From Cunninghamella blakesleeana (Eukaryota; Mucoromycota; Mucoromycetes; Mucorales; Cunninghamellaceae): a stretch of DNA of 64,000 nucleotides. The position numbers and the translations under genes were made by a program. The stretch covers positions 3,369,501-3,433,500 of the forward strand of contig JAFCIZ010000002.1 in assembly GCA_017871115.1 (NCBI GenBank), written 5' to 3'. The notes under the pieces are model-generated. The model was given only the letters and a program-made list of their open reading frames with translations. It did not search any database and had not been told where the DNA came from. This document shows, one piece after another, positions 11,852-24,677 of the stretch. Position 1 is the first letter of the stretch, and each line of letters opens with the position of its first letter.

Positions 11852-14800
11852 ATGATCTCTTCGCCCCATGCTCTTAAAATATATTGGCCATCGCATCTTA
11901 ATAAACCAAAACTTAAAGAAGGTTATTTAATAGGTTGGCATCACACTCCTTTTACTTTATGTGTTGCTGCCATTATTCATGATATCAGCGTAAATTATTC
12001 GATAAAAATATATAATTTATAAACATATGTTGTGGATTTAAATTGATTAGTTGTTATTTATTATATATCATATCATGTTATATATAGTTGAAGGATTTAA
12101 ACCAACTAGTTCAATCGTTTTGTATGCCAAGCGAAAACACCAACTTTGATTTGATTGATAGAGTATGTAAAGTAAGACCAACTATACTAGGCCAATTAGT
12201 AACTTCAGAAAGTCAATACCAAAAGAATGGTAAATATATATATATATATATATATTAAAAAAAAGAGTATTTATATAAATATATATAAACATGCAGTTAA
12301 AGCAATAATAGTTACGATTATATAAATTATATTAATTATATTTATTTATTTATTTATTTTTACTCAGATATGGATGATTGGTTAGAAATTCAGTTAAACG
12401 ATGCATATGTACCAGAACCACGGTATATATATAAACAATATCAACACATATTTATACTTTGAATGGACTAATAATACTTTTTTCTCTCTTTTTTATATTT
12501 GTTATAGATCTATAATCATGAATAAACAAATAACCTTATCGTATGAAATAGTATTTTATGATCAACCTAATCCAGAACGACTTCAGTTTCTTGCTTTGGA
12601 ACCATTAACCCTTGATATTACTACTTTATCCTCCACCATGATGACCACAATCACCACACATGAAACTAAAAACGAACAACAACAAAAACAAGAACGATTG
12701 ACAAAACAGAATATAGAAAAAGTGATTCATAATGGAAGAGAATTATCCAGCAAACCATTTATTATGTATGATTCCTCTGATGATTTATCATTTATACTAG
12801 TACAAATCAATTCTTCATATTATTTAGAACGTGGACTTCATTTAATCTATTCTGAAAAATATTCTACTTTTACTACAGATACTTCTACTACTCATCCACA
12901 TGCTCAACAACATCACCATCATCAATTTTCGTTTATGCGTTTATTTAAGCGATTGTATCATTTTATGTATCAGTACGTTTATAGAATCTTTATTTCTTGG
13001 TTATTTCAAACATTCATAATGAATCCTTGTCATTGCATATTATTTTTGATCTTCTTTTTCTCTGAAGCCACTTTACACATTCTAGGTTGGAAATTACCTA
13101 GACTAAATGTTGCTATCAAGGATTTATCTGCAGCTGGTAAAAAAAAAGAGAGAGAGAGAGTGATAAAGAAATAATAGAGAAAATATTAATAATTGTAAAA
13201 AGATTTTGGAAGGTTAATTTTATACATTATATACTTTTAATAAATACTCGTACTTTATAGGTCAGCAGATTGACTTACGTTTACAGCAATTATATTTTTG
13301 GCCAAAGCAATATATGATGTTAAGAAAAAATAATCGATCAAATACTGCAGAAACAAGAGCATACTATATAAGGTATATATATAACTAAATACACAGTATC
13401 ATATACTATTATTTATTTATTTATTTATTTTTAATTAATTTAATCTTAAAATTATCGCTATCATTATTTTATAGTTTTTATAATAGTATGTGGTTAGTTG
13501 CCAATGATATTATTATTGGAGTAGCTTTGGGTTCGTTTTTAACAGCTAATTGTGAAATGGTATCTATAAAGCTACATGAAATATTAAAGGTACTTTATTT
13601 TTATTTATTTTATTATAAAAAAGATACTAATAATAAAAATGATTGTAATGGATTTTTTTTATTTTTTTCTTTAAAAAAATATTAATGCTATGATATACTA
13701 TATATGATTTTGGCATACTATATTTAATTTTTGCCTTTATTCTATTTTATTTATTATTATTATTATTATTACTATTATTATTTTAATTAGACTTATACAG
13801 TAGATTCATTACAATCAATGATGTTGTGGTTCTTAAAAACGCCTGCAGGTTTAAAGCTGAATCAAGAATTAGGTACCTTTTTAAGTGAATTGTTTTTATG
13901 GCTCATTCATTTATGGAGAGGTAAAATATATACAATCCGATGGAAAAAGAAAGAAAAGATCATGCATATTTGTACACCTATATTAATTAAAACTATCTAT
14001 TATAATCATTTTTCTTTTTTAAAAGAATGTATGTGGATAATACAACCTTGGACAAGTCATATATTATATTTTATTGGTTGTTGTGGTATATTTGGCGTAT
14101 CAATGATTATTTCACTTTTATCTGATATGTTGGCCTTTTTAACAATGCATATTTATTGTTTTTATATGGTGGCAGCAAGAATATTTAATTGGCAATTAAT
14201 CTCTCTATATGCTTTATTCACTTTATTTCGAGGCAAAAAAAGAAATATGTTAAGGCAACGAATTGATAATTGCGATTATGATCTGGATCAACTTCTTTTG
14301 GGAACTTGTTTATTTACTTTATTGGCTTTTTTATTTCCAACGGTTCTTATTTATTATTTGACTTTTGCTTTGGTAACGAGTAAAAATAAAATAAATAAAT
14401 AAAAAAGAATATAAATAACTTTATATATTTATATATCCATATATTTATATATTCGTATTATTTTCTACTTTTTCATAACACTAATATAATTATATACAAT
14501 ATAGAGTCGTGTATCTATCATCTTTTTACAAGCTATTATGGAAACCTTATTAGCCTTTTTCAATCACTTTCCTCTATTTGCAATCATGTTAAGAATAAAA
14601 GACCCGGATCGTGTACCCGGTAATATTTATAAATAAAATGATTATATATTTTTTTAAATATTAACCTACCTATTTTTTTTTTTTTATTTTATATTTATAT
14701 AAACCACACTTATATTTTAGGTGGGTTAAGGTTTGATTTATTTCAGCATGATACTTATTTATACAAATATCACTGGATTCGACATACATGGGAAACTTTG

Positions 14801-15435
14801 AAAAAGCCAAAAACACGAAAAAAATCAGTAAGGTTTCAATTACCCAATGAAAAGAAGAATGAACTACCTAAAGGAGCCTATTTCCATATTAAGGTTTGTT
14901 TCATGCAAATAATAATATATACATTACAAAAGTCCGTTTCCTATGATCGATTATATTAATATTTGTTTTTTATTTTTATTGTTTAGAATACACCTATTCC
15001 TTTTAGCGCTATATTTTTTCAGTATATGTTATTATGGAAAAGATTAAGTTCTCATTATTTTTCAAGCTATGTCTTTCGATGCTTTTTATATGGCGAACCT
15101 ATTAAGCCAGTACCAAAACTACAGGTAAAATTTAAAAATAAAATAAAAATATGTAAATATAAATATAACCCTTTTTTATTATTTTTTATATCATATTGAA
15201 CATCACTGACCATTATCGTTCCAAAAGTATCCAATGCTCCCTGCTAAAAGGTAATGAAAATAACTATAATAATAATAATAAAAAGGAAATAAAAAAGTGA
15301 AGGAATGAAAAAAAAAAAAAAAAGCATGACTCTAACTTTATTAATAAAAAATTTTTTTTTTCAAATTTTCATAATATATATAGATCATCATTAAAATCAG
15401 TCTGGAAAATGATTAAAACCATGTGGAATAAATAA
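11852..15435 (+). CDS. GPI1: GPI1: subunit of the GPI-GlcNAc transferase complex
   Basis: Twelve exons: 11852-11989, 12088-12229, 12368-12422, 12508-13136, 13261-13372, 13475-13589, 13791-14372, 14505-14619, 14721-14893, 14987-15124, 15228-15250, 15384-15435; 757 aa, all joins in frame. GPI1 (PIG-Q in animals) is a multi-pass ER membrane subunit of the enzyme that transfers GlcNAc to phosphatidylinositol, the first step of GPI-anchor synthesis. Diagnostic stretches: QLDLRL-type segment followed by QLYFWPKQYM (exon 5), MWLVANDIIIGVALG (exon 6), a Leu-rich block with WLIHLWRG and LLSDMLAFLTMHIYCFY (exon 7), and PGGLRFDLF (exons 8/9). Hydrophobic helices fill residues from about 160 and 400-630. 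A 23-nt exon precedes the last one. Family assignment is firm; exon 11 is the least certain. Confidence 0.9.
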
Positions 15436-15986
15436 AAAAAGGTTTTATCGGATGATCTAAATTAGTTATCAAGCTCTTATTTTTCTCAATTCTCCTTTAT
15501 CCCATGATCATTCATCACTAAATTTTTATAACATTTTTATATCACATTTTTTTTAACCATAATATTATAATTTTTTATTTTTCTTATGATTTAATTTTTA
15601 ATATAATGTATTATAAGCTATAATTATTAAAGTAATGATAAATATAAATTTTCTATATACGTAGTATTAAAATATTATTATTTTTTAAAAAAATACACAA
15701 TAAAAAAATAAAAGTTAAAATATAAAATACGGATTATATATGTATATAAGGTAGAAATAATAGTAGATAATAGTAGTAAATAATTAATATAAGTCTATAT
15801 AATAAGTAAATATAAAAATATAAAAAGGATTGGGAATATATGTCCATTTTAGGAAAGGTATGAGATAATTTTTTTTAAAAATAAATGCTAAAATAAATAA
15901 ATAAATAAATAAAAAACATACATAGAATAACATGAAAATAAAATAAAGTATATATAAAAGATCATAAGGTATTTTTTTTTTTGAAT
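15436..15986. other. Convergent intergenic spacer
   Basis: About 550 bp between GPI1 (+) and the APP1-like gene (-). AT-rich with short A tracts and AAAT repeats; no gene seen. The open frame at 15784-15993 is low complexity. Confidence 0.6.
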
Positions 15987-18521
15987 TTAACATTGGTCAT
16001 CCCAGTGTTGCCATAAAGCATCTTGAATAGTAAGATCATCTCTTAGTTCATCGGCATGTTGGAATAAAACGATTTCAATATGGCTAGGCAATTGGTCTTG
16101 AGCTTTTTTGACCCGATCATAGAGTTGAGCACATTGTTGAGAAGGGGGGACATCATCATTGTTATTATTATTGATGGATGAAGTGGACGAAGATGTGGAT
16201 GTGGATGGTTCGATGACAAGGTCAGCTAAAGTTTTGGTTCTACCTCTTCCTAAACCAAGCAAAGAAGAAGAAGAGATGGAGGAAGCCATTTCTAATAAGG
16301 ACGATGCCTTTATAGAAGAAGATGAAGAAGATAGAGGCGAAGAACTACTACTACTACCGTTTGTTATGGAACGAGTGATGGAAAATAAATCATCCATTGA
16401 ATTGGAAAGTTGATTATCTTGATCTTGCTGAAGAGAGGTTGATATAGATAAAGATGTTTTACGTTTTGAAGTAGTTGATGTTTGAAATAAGGATGATAAT
16501 GAAAGACCATTATTATTATTATTAATAGTGGAAGAAGAATAGGTAGTAGTTGATGAAGAGGTAGTTAAAGTAGCTTGTAATTTTTTCTGTTGTTTATAAT
16601 GAGCATATTTGGTAGTAATGTCGTGAATAAATATTTTTAAAATGCGATCAGGGTGTTCCAAAGCAATTTTTGTATAAATTTCTAAATCGATTTCACCAGA
16701 ATCACCCACTAAAACAAATTGACGTCGAGGAAAATCATTCATGATGGATAAAATAGCATCTCGTTTGGCACGGCCAGGAATTTCAATTAATCTTGCTAAT
16801 AAACTGCCATCTAATCTTAAATGCATACTACCAGGTGGGAATTGGCTTGTGTTTAAAAATTGTTGTAAAAACGGTAATAATTGGAAGGGGCTATTGGAGA
16901 CGTAATGAAAGGAAGCACCTTGGATGTACCATTTCGTATAAGCTTCTGCCATACCAGGGATATCATTGGTTTCATTAAAAAATGTATTTTGTAAAACAGT
17001 ACGTGCACCATGTAAAATCTGTGTTTCTTTAATAGTATCGTCAATATCAGAGATAATACTAATTCCAGTTGGCTCAATTAGATTTACAATTCCTTGACTA
17101 ATAGGAAAACTATGATCGCCTTTGTTTTCAATCGCTTGTAATTTGAGTAATCTTGAATCGCAACAATCTTGTTCTTTTGCCCATTGTAAGACTTGATCAT
17201 GGCTGAATTTGGTAATACCAGTGAAAAACCCATTACTTTCTGATTTAAATAAAGTTCCATGGTTATAATTATTATTATTTAAAGTGGTAGTTGTATTGGT
17301 TGTAGATAGGTTAGAGGTTGTTGAACGAATGCTTTTAAAAGATGGATAATTTAATAAAGAAGGTTTAGAAACAGTTGTAATAATAGATGGCGAACTATAA
17401 GCTGAGGGGGATGTTGTCAAATAATATTCATTAGATGGTAATTGATCATCTTCATCTTCATCTTCATCTTCGTCATCTTCATCATCTCCATCGTCTACTT
17501 CATCATTTTGATAAAGTTGATTATTGTTTTGTTGTTGTTGATTAGTGTCAGATGATGAGGAGAGACTGGAAGAAATGGAAGTATTGGATTGTAAACTTCT
17601 TCTGCCACTTAAAACACTTGATAAAGGGTTGGCTGGTCTTTCCATGATAAATATATTATTATTGTTGTTATTGTTCATATTGTTGTTCATTTCATTGTTA
17701 TTATCGTTAAAATTAAAATCATCATTAAAATTCCAAAAAAAATAATCGTCTTTTGATGAAGAGGAAGAAGTCGTAGCTGATTGAAAACCTGAATCGGTAG
17801 ATCCATTTGAATCTCTTCTTAATGATGTCCATGAATCAGAAGGTAAACTTGTTGTTCCAATTGGTTGAATGATGAATTGTTTATTGCGTTTATTTTTGGC
17901 AAGGAAATATTTAAATCGTTCTTCAAATATTGTTTGATCACCTGAATTATTTTGTCCAACTACCCCTTTTGTAAGACCTTCAAACAAACAAAAAAAGAGA
18001 AAAAAGAAAATAATAATAATAATAATAATAATATATATAATAAGTACCATGTAAACAAATAAATAAATAAATGATGATATTTTTTTTTCTTTTTTTTCTT
18101 TTTTTTTTTAAAAAAAATTAACATACTAGTCATTAATTTTTGTTTTGCTCCAGAACGATTATGAGAAAGTGCCCATCCTTTTGTACGAATTATCCATTCC
18201 GATGACTCTAATCATAAAAATCAATGTGAACACAAATATACATAACAAGAGTAAAAAATAAAACAAAAAAGAAGGTTCATTTAGATTATCATGGGGTTTT
18301 TTTCTTTTCATCAATTTTATTTGGTAATATTATTCTTATTATTCCTAGTATTATTAATTTTTTTTACCTTCAGGATTCCGATACGCATAAGTTGGAAATA
18401 AAAGGCATTCTCTTATTGAAGTTGATGGTTTTTCAGTATTATTAGATTGCTGCTGTTGTTGATGTTGTTGTTGCTCTTGTTGATTAAAATAATCTACGGT
18501 TGTCGATGATACAGCTGTCAT
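15987..18521 (-). CDS. APP1-like phosphatidate phosphatase (DUF2183)
   Basis: Exons 18521-18368, 18207-18127 and 17977-15987; 741 aa. APP1-type proteins are Mg2+-dependent phosphatidate phosphatases that act at actin patches and endocytic sites in yeast. The first exons give LLFPTYAYRNPE then EWIIRTKGWALSHNRSGAKQ, the family's N-terminal module. The catalytic DxDxT motif is at residues 389-393 (SDIDDTIKET), followed by HYVSNSPFQLLPFLQQF, GRAKRDAILSIMNDFP and FVLVGDSGEIDLEIY, the HAD-like core. Long Ser, Asn, Asp and Gln runs separate and follow the domains, with an acidic Asp/Glu patch near residue 250. The ATG chosen at 18521 is the only one consistent with the first exon. A poly-Gln run lies in exon 1. 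Confidence 0.85.
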
Positions 18522-19058
18522 ATCATAAATTTTTTTAAAGCATGCAAAATAAAAGTAAAAATAAAAATATATAAATAAAAAAATTAAAAAGAAAAGGAAA
18601 AGAAGTAAAAAAAAAAAAGTTTTTTTTTATGGTTGGGTCAATTTATATATGAAAATAAGGGGAAAAGGGCGGAGTTAATTTAGATCTACAAATAAATGGA
18701 CTTTGTGGTCCAGCTAGTGTTGAAATTTTTAACGAGGATAAGAGTTACAAAAAGGATAAACTTTTGCCAGGGTTCAACTATATAGCTGGTGATTTCCATT
18801 TTGATATATAAGCAATTTCCGGAGAGATAGTGGACAAAGGTTAAATTATTAATAAAATGGATATAAAAAAAGGAAAAAGAAAAGGAAAGAAGGAAGGAAA
18901 TGGAGGAGTTCGGATTCCAAAAAAGAACATAAAATAATGATAAATAAATAAATAAAAAATATATAATGGAACCAATAAAACTATAGAGATCAACGGTGTA
19001 AAATATATATATAAATATAAAAGTGAAACAAAACAATAGTGTAATGTTTGTTGTTTTA
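18522..19058. other. Intergenic: promoter of APP1-like gene and 3' flank of coiled-coil gene
   Basis: About 540 bp between two minus-strand genes. I looked here for a missing kinesin motor (P-loop GQTGSGKT-type, FCRVRP) and found none. The open frame at 18686-19066 is hydrophobic low-complexity sequence in the wrong context and is not called. Confidence 0.6.
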
Positions 19059-20557
19059 TTATTCAAGTTCTTTAATGACGGATTGTAATTTCTTTCTATG
19101 ACTCTCTGCTTCTTGTAATTTCCTTTCGGCGGATTCCGTGGCTGGTTGCTCTTTAGCTAATATTTTTTCTTGTTTAGCAATATCACGTTCTCGATCAGCT
19201 AATGTCCCACTAAAACGCTACACAAAGGGAAAAATAGAAATAAAAAAAGAAATAGAATATAAAAATTTAGAAATGGATCATTGTCCAAAATATAATGTGC
19301 GGAATTTTAAATGCTTTTTAAATAAGTGTTTGAGTTAGTTTACCTCCAATTTTGTATCTATCCTTTTTAGTTCTTCTTCAATATTTATTGTTTGTGTTTT
19401 CATTTGTCGAAGCTTATTCTACAATAAACAAATTAATAATAATTTATATTAATTTATAGATTACTAATAAACTTAGTATTTTTTTCTTTCGTTTTCTTTT
19501 GTTTTCTTTCTCTTTATTGTCTTTTTTTTAACCACCTTACCTCTAACATTTGATGTTCCTGCATCACATTGGTTGATTTTTTTTCAGCATCTTTATATCT
19601 ACGATTGGCATCTTCAAGCTCTATTTCAATAGTTGTCACCCTTCTTTTATATATTAATTGTTTATCTTCTAGCTCTTGATAATGTATCCTTTGCTGTGAG
19701 TTTATATTTTCCACTTCTTGTAAATGATCCTTTTCAAGTTGCTAATAAAATAGATAAAGAGAATAAAAATAAATATTAAAAAAAAAATAGATTAGTCATT
19801 TATTTTTATTCTTTATTTCTAATCTTTATTAACTAACCTGTAACTCAGCTTTCAGTGTGACAGCACGTTGGATAGCTTCTTTACGTTCAGACTCTTTATC
19901 TTCCTTTAGTACTTGTAACTCGTCCCTGAATTGATATAAGCCTTTTAACTTATCATTACTTTTTTCCAGCTGAGCTTCTAAATCACTAATTTTCCCCTAT
20001 AATAGAAAAAATAAATAGAATATATTTATATATATAATGTATAATTTGATATTATTGTATTTGCATTATTTTATACTACTGTATTCTATTATTTCATTAT
20101 ATCTTACCCTCATATCCCATGCTGGCCTTTTTTTTAATGATTCCTTTGTTGTTACAGATTTACGTTTTACAGGTGTAGAATTAGTGGTTGTGGTGGTAGT
20201 TGTTTTAGACTTAACTCTTATATTAGATACAGAGTTTGTAGATTTAATTAATCGATTTGTTGAGGATGGAGTAGACGGTGAAGAAGTAGAAGATGAAAGT
20301 GAAGATTGTGAATTTGCTGATATTATAGATGAACGCTTATGATTAGGTTTATTATTATTATTATTATTATTTAAAGTATTTAATGAATTAGATCTTGTTA
20401 ATGAGTTTCTTTGTGGTAAAGTGGAATCCAATTGTTGTTGTTGCCGTTTTGCTTGTATAATATTGGCACGAGCTAGTGAGGCCCTTGTTGGTCGGACAGA
20501 AGTTGGTTTACGTGTTGTAGGAATGGTAGGATTATTATTAGTTTGTGATCCATTCAT
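19059..20557 (-). CDS. Motor-less kinesin-14-like tail/stalk protein
   Basis: Exons 20557-20108, 19996-19838, 19741-19541, 19418-19344 and 19217-19059; 347 aa, all phase 0. Residues 1-140 are basic, Ser/Thr/Asn-rich and disordered (TRKPTSVRPTRASLAR, SLKK). Then comes KRPAWDMRGKISDLEAQLE (about residues 143-161), closely matching the tail-stalk junction of KIFC1/KlpA-type kinesin-14s as I recall it (KRPAWDLKGQL in human KIFC1). Residues 151-347 are one long coiled coil. The chain ends SHRKKLQSVIKELE, which aligns with the neck just before the motor in kinesin-14, and a stop codon follows; no motor is encoded downstream. Likely a microtubule-binding or dimerisation partner (compare Cik1/Vik1 in concept) or a truncated kinesin-14. 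Divergent from the AAA-ATPase gene, with E2F-like sites between. Confidence 0.65.
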
Positions 20558-20898
20558 ATCGTTATTATATATACGTATATAAATATATATTAGTTTACTA
20601 TTAAAAAAAGAAAAAGAGAAATCATTAATAAATTTATTTGGCTTTTAGTTTAGTAATATAAAAAAACTATTACATTATATTTATTGTTTAAAATGAATAT
20701 CAAAAAAATAGGTATAAATATAAAAAGAATCTATATGGTAAAAAAAACACTGAAAGAAAAAGAGCGAAAAAGAGAGGAAATTTTTTGGCGACTTTACTTT
20801 TTTTTTGCGCGGAGTTTGCCCGCTAAAAAAACTTGCCAAAACTAAAAAACCGTTATATTTCTCTCCTTACACTCTTTCATTTTTATTAATAAAAAAAT
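20558..20898. promoter_or_regulatory. Divergent promoter with E2F/MBF-like GC motifs
   Basis: The 341-bp space between the coiled-coil gene (-) and the AAA-ATPase gene (+) holds a cluster of GC-containing motifs in A/T surroundings: TTTTTTGGCG (20781-20790), TTTTTTGCGCGG (20801-20812) and GCCCGC (20818-20823). T-rich sequence followed by GCGC/GGCG is the E2F/DP and yeast MBF type of site found upstream of S-phase and mitotic genes. Function is inferred from sequence only. Confidence 0.45.
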
Positions 20899-21356
20899 AT
20901 GTCAAATTCTGAATGGATAAATAATATCACTTCAAAAGTTGGTGGATATGAAGATATTATAATACAAATAATTAATAAATTGAATGTATGGAAAACCATT
21001 AATAGCAGTAATAATCAATATACAACACAAACTTCGAAAGGGATCTTACTTCATGGTAAACCTGGTACTGGAAAAACAGAATTAGCTATGACCATTGCAA
21101 GTAATGAATTATATATAAAATGAAATGATTTGTTTTTAGTTCTAATAAATAATTTATGTAAAAAAAGAATGGTTGACTGTAATTATAATCTTGTTACTTT
21201 TATTTTATTTTATTTTATTTTATTTTGTTAGAAACGTCACAATTATCATACTACGTTATAAATGGACCTGATATATTTCAAACTGGTAAATATATTTATA
21301 TAAAAATAATTATTTTGATATAAAGGGTATGAAATCTAAATAATTATTATTTCTTC

Positions 21357-21399
<43 letters not shown>

Positions 21400-23589
21400 T
21401 AGAGGAAGGATTATCTGAAAAGAAACTAAAAACTTTTTTTGAAAAAGCAAAAAATGAAAATGATTTAGCATTAATTATTGTTGATGAATTAGATATGGTT
21501 GCACCAAAACTAACAAAAAATAAAAGCGGATTAGATACTCGAATATTATCAACATTATTAAGTTGTATTGATCAATTATCACCCCACTTATTCATTATTG
21601 GAATAACAAATCGCTTGCATGCCATTGACCCCTGTGTATTACGTTCTGGTAGATTAGATCATCGATTTGAATTAGTTGTAAAACTACCTTCTCAAAGGTA
21701 TTCCATATTAGAAATATTGACCAAAAGTAGGTTTAATTGATTACCATTATTATATTATATCTATTAATGTATATAAACATAAATTGTGTTTTTTATTAAT
21801 GATAAACTATTTGTTTATATATATTTGCATATATGTATTGATAGAGTTACCATTTGTTCGTGATGAAAAAGAATTCATTTTAAAACAACTAGCTCATAAA
21901 ACACATGGTTTTGTTCCTAGCGATTTACAAAGTTTATGCTCTCAAATAATACTGCAATTAGTTAGAGAACAACAACTAGACAATAACTCAAAGGTAATAT
22001 ATAATTCAATATATGCATGTATTTGATAAATTAATATAAAAATATATGGTATTATATATAAGCATCTGTAATGATAGTGAAGATGTTTAACTTTAATAAT
22101 TATAAAATAGAATGTAAATATAACGCGGAGCCATATCGAAAATGCATTAAAAATAGTTCGTCCTTCCGATATGAACGCATACGCAAGTAATATACCTGTC
22201 GTTAAATTTTCTGATATATTTGGTATTGATAATATTATCGAAGACATTAAAGTAACTATGCATAGAACATGTTATTCATAATATATATATATATATATAA
22301 TGAAATTAAAATAAAAACTAAAATCATTTTATTTTTTATTATTATTATTATTATTATTTCTTTTATTTATAACTTTAATAGACATCTGTCATTCATCCAT
22401 TCCATCATCCAGAACGGTATACTCAGTTAGGCATAACACCTCCTCGTGGTATATTATTGCATGGACAAACTGGTACTGGCAAAACCATGATTTGTAGTGC
22501 ATTAGCCTATGAAGCGGATATTAATTATATTTTTGTTGATGTAATAAGAATAATATTATTTAATCCAAAAAAATAGCAATAATATAATATTGTAAAGATG
22601 ATAAATTCACTTTTTTATTTATTTTTAGAGTACTCAATTAAGATCCAAAGTTATTGGTGAATCAGAAAAAAATATATCCACACTATTTCATCAGGCAAGA
22701 TCCAATTCACCATGTATATTATTTATAGATCAAATCGATATGCTCTTACCAAAACGAGGTACTAGTTCTAGTTCTGAAAACACAAGTGATCGTATCGTTA
22801 CCAGCTTTTTAACAGAAATGGATGGCTTATTGACAAAAAATCGACAAGTTCAACTGGATGTTCTTGTAGTAGCTGGTAATTATTATAAAATAATAATGAT
22901 TTATTTTACCCTTTCAATATATATATATATATATATATATACATAGTTAAATTATATTTACTATATTTATCATTCTATATTAAAAAACTTATATAGCTAC
23001 TAATAGACCAGAAGTTATTGATGAAGCTGTTTTAAGACCTGGAAGATTTGATGAACATATTCAATTAACATTACCTAATGAAAATGTAATAATAATAATA
23101 ATAACAATAATAATAAAAAAAGTGCTAAGAAAATTTTATTTACCTATATATATATATATATATATATATGTTTGTATAGCAACGATTTGATATATTGAAA
23201 GGTTTAGGGAAAAAAATGCCATTAAATATGAACGACGAACAATTAATTGAGATTGCAAAGGGCACAGCTGGCTGGTCTGGTAAATTAAAATAAATATGAT
23301 AAAAAATTATTGAAAAACCTTATTAATATTTTGATAAAATCACTTTTATTTTTTGATAATTACTTATATATATACTTTAGGTGCCCAATTGGATAATTTA
23401 TTACGAGAAGCAGCTATGATCAGTCTAAGAGAGAATGTTAATAATAAAACGGTAAATTCATTACAAACAATATTAGCATATAAAAATAAACTAATAAGCT
23501 TTCTATTTGTTTTATTTATATTCTTTTATTTAATGCTCCATATTTAGATTGAATCGGATCATATAATTCAAGCGCGTCAAAAAATTTAA
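20899..23589 (+). CDS. Compact double-AAA ATPase (CDC48/AFG2/SPATA5L1-like)
   Basis: Eleven exons: 20899-21100, 21232-21285, 21403-21726, 21845-21993, 22111-22251, 22382-22540, 22629-22875, 22997-23085, 23180-23279, 23381-23451, 23548-23589; 525 aa. Two AAA modules. D1: Walker A GKPGTGKT (53-60), Walker B VDELD (112-116), and an LRSGRLDHRFE arginine-finger region. D2: Walker A GQTGTGKT (318-325), KVIGESEKNI pore/second-region segment, Walker B IDQID (376-380), ATNRPEVIDEAVLRPGRFDE arginine-finger region, then GWSGAQLDNLLREAAM. The D2 Walker B glutamate is Gln378. There is no substrate/cofactor-binding N-domain: the protein starts at the first AAA domain, making it much shorter than CDC48 or AFG2 (about 750-830 aa). 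It resembles the AFG2/SPATA5L1 branch more than NSF or PEX1/6, but the exact subfamily is uncertain. Confidence 0.8.
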
Positions 23590-23731
23590 CTGGAGATTTT
23601 TTCTAGAAAAATTTTAAACCAGAGTTTTTTTTTTTCCTTTTTACTTTTTTAATTCTATTACTGTATTTACAAACTTTAACTTTTATTTTATCAATATTAA
23701 AAAATAAAAGTAATAAATATAATCGTATACA

Positions 23732-24677
23732 ATGTCCGGACTATGTATTATTGGCAATTATATATTCTTTTTTTTATTGACACCTTATTTAGCACATAGT
23801 GATTGGATTCGTCGATACTTTTTACCAAGGACAGGCCAATTTTTATCGATATCAAAAGTTCCTATTGATGAACTATTATTTTGTGTTGGATTTGTTACAC
23901 TTTTTGTATTTGTACTTGTTCATATGTTTATTGATCTTTTAAAAGTTGCCCAATCATGGGGTTTATTAATGGATCGTACATCTACAGGACATACACTTGA
24001 AGGAACGACAGAAACGGTCTTAGTTCCTACAAGATTAACTTTTCGTTTAGAAGGAGCTCAACAACGTTTATCTCAGTTATATCCAGGTATGATAATAATA
24101 ATAATAATAATAATAATATGGAGATACTTTATTTTATTAACTATCATTTTTTTATTATATTTTATTTTATTTTATTTCCGTCATGTATAGCTTTTATTAC
24201 TTCTACTTTATTACTTTGGGCTAATACAAATAAATTTGATTCTTATAGTGTCTCGTAAGTATATGGTGATTAAATGATATAAATATGCCTGTAAAAAAAA
24301 AAAAAAAAAAAAATGGAATAAAAAATGGAATATAAAAAGGAAAACCAATTGATTATATTTTATGTATACACACATACATATATTTATATATATATATATA
24401 TATACGTTTTTTATTTTACTTTTATTTCATTTTTTTAAATATAAATAGATTCGTATTGATTCAAGGTATATTTTTTATCATCATGCCATTTACTTATGCT
24501 TGTCCACACCCATTAATACATCACATTAGTCGTATTGGTTACCAAGCTGCTTTGGCTTGGTCCATTTTTTATGCTCTTTTCCCACGTGATGTTGGTTATA
24601 TCATTGATATTTATATTCACGAATTAACTCAATTATTTGCTCCTAATCCTACTGACGTTTATGTTGCAGTACTCTAA
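23732..24677 (+). CDS. Multi-pass membrane protein, 215 aa, unknown
   Basis: Exons 23732-24086, 24191-24254 and 24449-24677. Hydrophobic segments lie near residues 4-20, 47-70, 118-130, 141-158 and 172-185, so four to five membrane helices are likely. Between helices 2 and 3 is a polar stretch with RLTFRLEGAQQRLSQLYPAF, and the third exon has RIGYQAALAWSIFYALFPRD. This spacing of Arg-rich loops loosely recalls MAPEG-family proteins, but I cannot confirm that. Only about 140 bp separate its start from the stop of the ATPase gene on the same strand. Confidence 0.6.

Noticed and set aside
15784..15993. Minus-strand open frame of 69 codons between GPI1 and the APP1-like gene
   Set aside because: Phe/Ile/Tyr low-complexity sequence in a convergent 3' spacer; no start context or domain.
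16159..16413. Acidic plus-strand frame over the APP1-like gene
   Set aside because: Antisense shadow of Ser-rich codons.
18686..19066. Minus-strand 126-codon frame downstream of the kinesin-like gene, considered as a missing motor
   Set aside because: No P-loop, switch or FCRVRP-type motif; hydrophobic low-complexity composition.
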